Assembly (NCBI RefSeq): GCF_011074795.1
Contig: NZ_JAAMPF010000014.1
Span: 124,001-188,000, forward strand
DNA from: Marinobacter salicampi
GTDB taxonomy: Bacteria; Pseudomonadota; Gammaproteobacteria; Pseudomonadales; Oleiphilaceae
DNA: 64,000 nt
Direction: 5' to 3'
The position numbers and the translations under genes are program-made. Below the pieces are notes generated by a model. That model was not told the origin of the DNA. It searched no databases and saw nothing but the letters and a program-made list of their open reading frames with translations. Of the stretch, positions 59,188 to 64,000 are shown piece by piece. Each line of letters begins with the position of its first letter. The stretch's first letter is position 1.

Positions 59188-60054
59188 TCAGGCCGCCACA
59201 GGCTGCCTGAACCGACGCCAGATCGGCTCAAGACCCTCGGGCATGGCGGGAATGGCCCCTAACTCGCACCAGGGCGCTCCCGGGAAATGAAAATCGCTTC
59301 CCTGGGAGGCCAATATTCCTTCACGACGGCAGAGCTCGGCCAGAAAACCCAGATCACCGCTGGACTGTCCCGACGTTGTAACCTCAAGCGCCTGGCCTCC
59401 GGCCCGCTGAAAGTCGGCCACCAGCGCCCTCAGACGGGTTGCGGTGAGCTTGTACTTGCGAGGGTGAGCCAGCACTGCCTGCCCCCCGGCATCCAGTATC
59501 CATCCAATAACCGTTGCCAGCTCGGGCCAGAATGCCCTGACGTCGCCGGGTTTGCCGGCGCCCAGATAACGCTTGAAGGCCTGGTTGAGATCTTTGACCA
59601 CACCGGCCTCAATAAGCACTCGGGCAAAATGGGGGCGCCCCGGCACATCACCGTCCGCTTGCTGGGTAGCCCGTTCCAACAGATCTTTGACTTTCAAACG
59701 GTCCAGACGCTCTGCGATGGTTCTTGCCCGCCGCCAGCGGTTGTCATGCTGCTCTGCTATGGCCGAAACCAGTGCCGGGGCACAGGCATCAAAGTCAAGC
59801 CCGACAACGTGAATGGTCTGGCTTCTCCAGACGCAGGACAGCTCTATGCCGGAAACCAGCTCGATGCCAACCTCTGAGGCCGCCTCAAGGGCTTCGGGGA
59901 GGCCTGCTATAGTGTCATGGTCAGTGAGCGCCAGGTGAGTTACGCCCCGCTCATGAGCCCTGAATACCAGCTCCCTGGGAGAAAGCGCTCCATCGGAGGC
60001 GCGACTGTGGCAGTGAAGGTCAATGCAGGTCGGTCTGGCTTGAGGTATAGTCAC
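59188..60054 (-). CDS. rnm: PHP-domain 5'-3' exoribonuclease, RNase AM type
   Basis: 288 aa with a PHP metal-dependent phosphoesterase domain: His14 and His16 in DLHCHSRASDG, Asp45-His46-Asp47 in ALTDHDTIAG, and HPRKYKLT and GSDFHFPG further on. E. coli YciV (RNase AM) trims the 5' ends of rRNA precursors and removes nucleotides from 3',5'-pAp; the gene was earlier called trpH. Function by family resemblance. It is divergent from yciI, 128 bp apart. Confidence 0.88.
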   Translation of the reverse strand: MTIPQARPTCIDLHCHSRASDGALSPRELVFRAHERGVTHLALTDHDTIAGLPEALEAASEVGIELVSGIELSCVWRSQTIHVVGLDFDACAPALVSAIAEQHDNRWRRARTIAERLDRLKVKDLLERATQQADGDVPGRPHFARVLIEAGVVKDLNQAFKRYLGAGKPGDVRAFWPELATVIGWILDAGGQAVLAHPRKYKLTATRLRALVADFQRAGGQALEVTTSGQSSGDLGFLAELCRREGILASQGSDFHFPGAPWCELGAIPAMPEGLEPIWRRFRQPVAA

Positions 60055-60182
60055 GTTTTATCCAATTCGGTCGGGCCGCCTGAAAATCGGCCCGTTAGAA
60101 AATTCATGCTCAATCTGGCACACATCGGGGCCAGTTTAACAGCTTGCCCACAACCACCGATACGAAGGAGCGAAGATTGCCC

Positions 60183-60482
60183 ATGTACTACGCCATCCTT
60201 AGCGAAGACGTTGTCGATAGCCTGCCACTTCGCCAGTCGGCTCGACCCGCCCATATCCAGCGACTTGAAACCCTTAAAGAAGAAGGCCGTTTACTGGTGG
60301 CGGGGCCTCACCCTGCGCTTGATACGGACGAGCCCAATGACGCCGGTTTCACCGGAAGTCTTGTGATTGCGGAATTTGACTCCCTGGAAGCGGCAGAGCT
60401 TTGGGCCGACGCCGATCCCTATGTTGCCGCTGGCGTCTATCAGAAGGTGACGGTGAAACCATTCAAGGCCGTGCTACCCTGA
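60183..60482 (+). CDS. YciI family protein
   Basis: 99-aa ferredoxin-like protein, [24 protein letters not shown] at the start. The family has a His/Asp pair (here in [12 protein letters not shown] and ADADPY) and unknown function; some members act on chlorinated muconolactones. The start is the family start; AAGGAG lies 12 nt upstream, and 13 more codons are open upstream. Divergent from the PHP nuclease gene. Confidence 0.88.
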   Translation: MYYAILSEDVVDSLPLRQSARPAHIQRLETLKEEGRLLVAGPHPALDTDEPNDAGFTGSLVIAEFDSLEAAELWADADPYVAAGVYQKVTVKPFKAVLP

Positions 60483-60582
60483 ACACAGGCAGCATGAGCT
60501 TTTTGTAATACGTCCCAACTTGATTGCATTTCGAACTGTGCCAGAATTGCCCAGTTAAATTAGACTCGCAGGAACTGCATTT

Positions 60583-61251
60583 GTGACCCGACTTAGGCTA
60601 ATCACCCTTCTACTCTTCGTATCCGTGTGTTTGCCCTTGCAGGCAAGAACCGTTTACATCGATGATAACTTGTTTGCTCCCGTACGCAGCGGCGAAGGCA
60701 CCCAGTACCGTATTCTCCATAATGGCCTGCGCAGCGGTACAGCTGTGGAACTTCTTGAACGCAGCGAGTCAGGGTACACCCGGATACGGACAAAAGAAGG
60801 CATCGAAGGCTGGATTGTCTCCCGCTACCTGACTGAACAGCCCATAGCTCGAGACCGGCTCCAGGCCGCCCAACGAGAGCTGGAAAGGGCCAAGACGCAG
60901 GTTTCCGAGCTACAGGCAAGCCTGAAACAGACCCAGGAAGAGAGGGACCAACTAGCAAGATCCGAGCAGAGACTTGAGGACCGCTCCGAGGAACTTGCCG
61001 AGGAACTCGAGAACATCAAGGCTATCTCTGCCAATGCCATTAATCTCGAGGCCCGCAGTCAGGAACTCCAGGCAACGAATCAGCGTCTACGTAATGATGT
61101 GGAGGTGCTGACGGCGGAAAAGGAACGCTTGGAAGCCAAGAGCGAATCTGATTTTATGTTGTTAGGCGCCGGGCTTGTGGTACTGGGTATTATTCTTGCC
61201 CTCCTCGTGCCGGTCCTCAAACCGTCACGCAAACAGGACAATTGGGCCTGA
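60583..61251 (+). CDS. SH3-domain, coiled-coil inner-membrane protein (YgiM/TIGR04211 family)
   Basis: 222 aa. Signal peptide about 1-21 (RLRLITLLLFVSVCLPLQA), a bacterial SH3 domain about 22-88 (PVRSGEGTQYRILHNGLRSGT, IEGWIVSRYLTEQP), a long coiled coil about 92-190, and a C-terminal membrane helix about 193-212 (MLLGAGLVVLGIILALLVPV). The SH3 part would lie in the periplasm, probably touching peptidoglycan. The start is GTG (60583-60585) with AGGA 9 nt upstream. The function is unknown. Monocistronic with a terminator behind it. Confidence 0.9.
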   Translation: MTRLRLITLLLFVSVCLPLQARTVYIDDNLFAPVRSGEGTQYRILHNGLRSGTAVELLERSESGYTRIRTKEGIEGWIVSRYLTEQPIARDRLQAAQRELERAKTQVSELQASLKQTQEERDQLARSEQRLEDRSEELAEELENIKAISANAINLEARSQELQATNQRLRNDVEVLTAEKERLEAKSESDFMLLGAGLVVLGIILALLVPVLKPSRKQDNWA

Positions 61252-61286
61252 AGCTCAGCACTCTAAGGCTGTGATCCAGCTTACAA

Positions 61287-61314
61287 GGGGAAACTACTTA
61301 CGGTTTCCCTTTCT
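61287..61314 (+). terminator. Terminator after the SH3-domain gene
   Basis: GGGAAAC (61288-61294), an 8-nt loop, GTTTCCC (61303-61309) then TTTCT. Confidence 0.7.
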
Positions 61315-61382
61315 GAGGTCTTTGGCACCTCGGGTCACAGATTTTGTAACTGAGCAATAGACGTACAGGAGCAGTAACGTCC

Positions 61383-61679
61383 ATGAGCATGAGAGATTAT
61401 TCCGAGAAGCGCGATTTTCATCGCATGCAGGTCAATTCGGAAATAGATGTCACTACCAAGGATGGACGTAGTTTTAAAGGTGTCTGCCGCGACCTGAGCG
61501 GGACCGGAATGCAGCTTCACGTGGATCAACCAGTGGCCGTGGGTGAGGAGCTATATACAATTCTGCCCTCAGCCAGCGAGGCTTTCCCGCCGTTTGAGAC
61601 CAGCCTGAAGGTCCTGAGATCGGCACCTGACGGCAACGGCTTCCTTCTTGGTACGGCTATTCTGGAAGTAAAGCACTGA
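61383..61679 (+). CDS. PilZ-domain protein
   Basis: 98-aa single-domain protein. It carries both c-di-GMP-binding motifs of PilZ: RxxxR in EKRDFHRM (Arg10, Arg14) and D-x-S-x-x-G in CRDLSGTGMQL (about residues 37-42). It should therefore bind cyclic di-GMP, and its output partner is unknown. No strong ribosome-binding site is visible (AGGAGCAGTAACGTCC upstream gives AGGAG at 12 nt). It has its own short transcription unit between two unrelated genes. Confidence 0.9.
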   Translation: MSMRDYSEKRDFHRMQVNSEIDVTTKDGRSFKGVCRDLSGTGMQLHVDQPVAVGEELYTILPSASEAFPPFETSLKVLRSAPDGNGFLLGTAILEVKH

Positions 61680-61741
61680 ATCGGATGGCGTTCCTGCAGC
61701 CGCTGATGGCAGCCGCAGGAGAAGAGAAGGCACAGGTGATG

Positions 61742-62224
61742 TCAGGCCGTGACCAGGGCCTTTGCTGAAACAACAATACCGTTGTTATCGGCATACACGT
61801 ATTGCCCTGGCTCGAAAGTTACCCCGCCAAAGGTGACAGGGATATTAAGGTCCCCTACCCCACGCTTGTCTGTTTTACGGGGGTGTGACCCCAGAGCCTG
61901 AACCCCCAGCTTGGTTCGCGCAATAACGTCTACATCCCGGATACACCCGTAGATTATCAGGCCCGCCCAGCCATTGTCCGCGGCTTTCTCAGCAAGCATG
62001 TCCCCAAGCAATGCCGCCCGCATTGAGCCACCGCCATCGACGACCATTACCCGGCCATTGCCTGGCAGGCCAACCTGCTCCTTGACGATGGAATTGTCCT
62101 CGAAACACTTGACCGTGACTATCTCGCCACCAAAGGCATCGATACCGCCAAAGTTTCGGAAACCTGGTTCAACAACAAGCACTTCGGGGAAATCGTCACA
62201 TAAATCCGGAGTTACAATTGGCAC
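61742..62224 (-). CDS. rraA: Regulator of ribonuclease activity A
   Basis: Trimeric protein that binds RNase E, mainly its C-terminal scaffold, and inhibits it. 160 aa (E. coli 161). [29 protein letters not shown], split here as two blocks ([11 protein letters not shown] and [14 protein letters not shown]), [14 protein letters not shown] and NFGGVTF-like [20 protein letters not shown] are family features. The start is GTG (62222-62224): AGGAG lies 7 nt upstream and the protein then begins as RraA does; an ATG 33 codons upstream gives an unlikely extension. It follows ppsA by 109 nt. Confidence 0.94.
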   Translation of the reverse strand: MPIVTPDLCDDFPEVLVVEPGFRNFGGIDAFGGEIVTVKCFEDNSIVKEQVGLPGNGRVMVVDGGGSMRAALLGDMLAEKAADNGWAGLIIYGCIRDVDVIARTKLGVQALGSHPRKTDKRGVGDLNIPVTFGGVTFEPGQYVYADNNGIVVSAKALVTA

Positions 62225-62333
62225 GCTCTTGCTCCTGCTTGGTTCTGGCCATAACTTTTTTGCCCAGGACTGTGGCGGCTCCACCGCTTTTCCGATTCTG
62301 ATGACCGGTAACGGAGCCGCCAATCTGTAGGGC

Positions 62334-64000
62334 TTAGATTTCTACCGGCTCGTCTGCAAGGAAGAACCAGGTGTCGAGAACGGAGTCGGGGTTAAGGGAG
62401 ACGCTGTCGATTCCCTGATCCATAAGCCACTTGGCGAGATCCGGATGATCCGATGGCCCCTGACCACAGATGCCTATGTATTTATTCGCCTTCTTACAAG
62501 CCTGGATGGCATTGGAAAGCAGTGCTTTAACGGCATCGTTACGCTCATCGAACAAGTGAGCAACTATGCCGGAATCCCGGTCCAGCCCCAGGGTCAGCTG
62601 GGTCAGGTCGTTAGAGCCGATAGAGAAGCCATCGAAGGATTCCAGGAATTGCTCCGCCAGGATGGCATTGGCCGGTAGTTCGCACATCATGATCAGGCGA
62701 AGCCCATTCTCCCCCCTGCGCAGGCCGTTCTCGGCAAGCAGATCAACAACCTGCCTTGCTTCACCAACGGTTCGCACGAATGGCACCATAATTTCGACGT
62801 TATCGAGCCCCATCTCGTCGCGGACCTTTTTCAAAGCGCGGCATTCAAGCTCGAAGCAATCCCGGAAGGTTTCGGATATATAGCGGGATGCGCCCCGGAA
62901 CCCGAGCATGGGATTCTCTTCATCGGGCTCGTACAGGGTGCCACCGATGAGGTTCGCGTATTCATTGGATTTGAAGTCCGAAAGTCGAACGATCACCTTC
63001 TTCGGGGAGAACGCGGCGGCCAGGGTGGAAATGCCCTCAACCAATTTGTCCACGTAGAAATCCACCGGCGAAGCATAACCGGAAATGCGTTTTTCAACGG
63101 TTTGCTTGATGTCCCGAGGCAAGCCGTCAAAATTCAGAAGCGCCTTTGGGTGCACACCGATCATCCGGTTGATGATGAATTCCAGACGTGCCAGGCCCAC
63201 GCCTTCGTTGGGCAGAGACTGGAAGTCGAAGGCACGGTCTGGGTTGCCCACGTTCATCATGATCTTGAACGGGATATTGGGCATGGACTCAACGGTATTT
63301 TCCCGCAACTCGAAGTCCAGGCGCCCTTCATAGATCAGGCCGGTATCCCCTTCGGCACAGGATACCGTCACAGGCTGGCCGTCCTTGAGCACTTCAGTGG
63401 CATCGCCACAGCCCACCACCGCCGGAATACCGAGCTCCCTTGCAATAATGGCAGCGTGACAGGTACGCCCGCCACGGTCAGTGACGATAGCGGATGCCCG
63501 CTTCATGACCGGCTCCCAGTCCGGGTCCGTCATATCTGTTACCAGAACATCCCCTGGCTGGACCCGGTCCATTTCGTTGATGCTGGTGACGATCTTGACC
63601 GGGCCGCTGCCGATCTTGTGACCAATACTCCGGCCTTCCACAATCACCTTGCCGGTTTCCTTCAGCAGATAGCGCTCCATCACATTAGCAGAAGCGCGAC
63701 TTTTAACGGTTTCGGGCCGCGCCTGAACGATGTAGATTTTCTGGTCGTCACCGTCTTTGGCCCATTCGATATCCATCGGCCGCTTATAGTGCGCCTCAAT
63801 GATCATCGCCTGTTTTGCCAGTTCGGAGACCTCGGCATCATTAATACAGAACCTGTTGCGCTCGTCCGGATCCACCTTGACCGTATCCACGGAGGTGCCT
63901 GTCTCCTGGTTAGCCCCGTAGACCATCTTTATGGCCTTGCTGCCCAGGTTACGACGCAGTACAGCCGGGCGTTCGGCCTTCAGGGTGGGCTTGTGGACAT
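62334..64000 (-). CDS. ppsA: Phosphoenolpyruvate synthase, N-terminus cut by window edge
   Basis: Makes PEP from pyruvate, ATP and water for gluconeogenesis. The frame is open to the right edge, about 555 codons of a protein that is normally about 790 aa; the missing part is the ATP-grasp N-terminus. The upstream part in the window ([20 protein letters not shown]) matches PpsA, so the ATG at 63926 is internal and not the start. The phospho-His domain [20 protein letters not shown] and the PEP-binding barrel with [13 protein letters not shown] and [15 protein letters not shown] are present. Same strand as rraA. Confidence 0.95.
   Translation of the reverse strand, partial: VHKPTLKAERPAVLRRNLGSKAIKMVYGANQETGTSVDTVKVDPDERNRFCINDAEVSELAKQAMIIEAHYKRPMDIEWAKDGDDQKIYIVQARPETVKSRASANVMERYLLKETGKVIVEGRSIGHKIGSGPVKIVTSINEMDRVQPGDVLVTDMTDPDWEPVMKRASAIVTDRGGRTCHAAIIARELGIPAVVGCGDATEVLKDGQPVTVSCAEGDTGLIYEGRLDFELRENTVESMPNIPFKIMMNVGNPDRAFDFQSLPNEGVGLARLEFIINRMIGVHPKALLNFDGLPRDIKQTVEKRISGYASPVDFYVDKLVEGISTLAAAFSPKKVIVRLSDFKSNEYANLIGGTLYEPDEENPMLGFRGASRYISETFRDCFELECRALKKVRDEMGLDNVEIMVPFVRTVGEARQVVDLLAENGLRRGENGLRLIMMCELPANAILAEQFLESFDGFSIGSNDLTQLTLGLDRDSGIVAHLFDERNDAVKALLSNAIQACKKANKYIGICGQGPSDHPDLAKWLMDQGIDSVSLNPDSVLDTWFFLADEPVEI

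Noticed and set aside
63085..63926. ATG at 63926 as the true start of ppsA
   Set aside because: The frame stays open to the window edge and the preceding residues match PpsA, so the gene is cut by the window and not short.

Overview
The window looks like an ordinary chromosomal segment of a marine gammaproteobacterium. It is most like Marinobacter or a close relative; I infer this from gene order and from protein sequences recalled from memory, not from a search. Base composition is moderately GC-rich and even throughout, coding is dense, and I see no phage, insertion sequence, CRISPR array or genomic-island boundary. The window starts inside pgl and ends inside ppsA.

Left part (1-14 kb): pgl and zwf (start of glucose oxidation) face hexR across a HexR-type operator. 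Then comes the protein quality-control block ppiD, hupB, lon, clpX, clpP, tig, all on the minus strand with separate terminators. A four-tRNA operon (Pro, Arg, His, Leu) follows, and then folD. Next are malate synthase G (glcB), cysS, glnS, ppiB and lpxH (14-21 kb).

Middle part (21-43 kb): this is the more accessory region. It holds a LysR gene facing an unrecognised 63-aa gene, then a rearranged glutamylated-putrescine pathway set (puuB, puuC, puuA). After that come a CDF transporter, an APP1-like phosphatase and a DUF1289 protein, a bacterial voltage-gated channel with an unusually acidic selectivity filter, fpr with its LysR regulator (FinR-like), miaE and acnB. A proline-use block follows: an AraC regulator, a PutA without DNA-binding domain, and two PutP symporters in tandem.

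Right part (43-64 kb): the fatty-acid and envelope operon runs yceD, rpmF, plsX, fabD, fabG, acpP, fabF, pabC, mltG, tmk, from a strong promoter that leaves almost no leader before yceD. Then come maf, sppA, a HAD phosphatase, rluC, and rne with a leader of about 520 nt and a long disordered scaffold. These are followed by a UPF0149 gene, a PHP-domain nuclease, yciI, an SH3/coiled-coil membrane protein, a PilZ protein, rraA (RNase E inhibitor) and ppsA.

Most genes are conserved housekeeping genes and I found no clearly new multi-gene system. The best leads are the calcium-channel-like filter in the BacNav homologue, the leaderless yceD-rpmF-fab promoter, the structured rne leader with the repeat-bearing RNase E scaffold, and the 63-aa gene controlled opposite a LysR gene.
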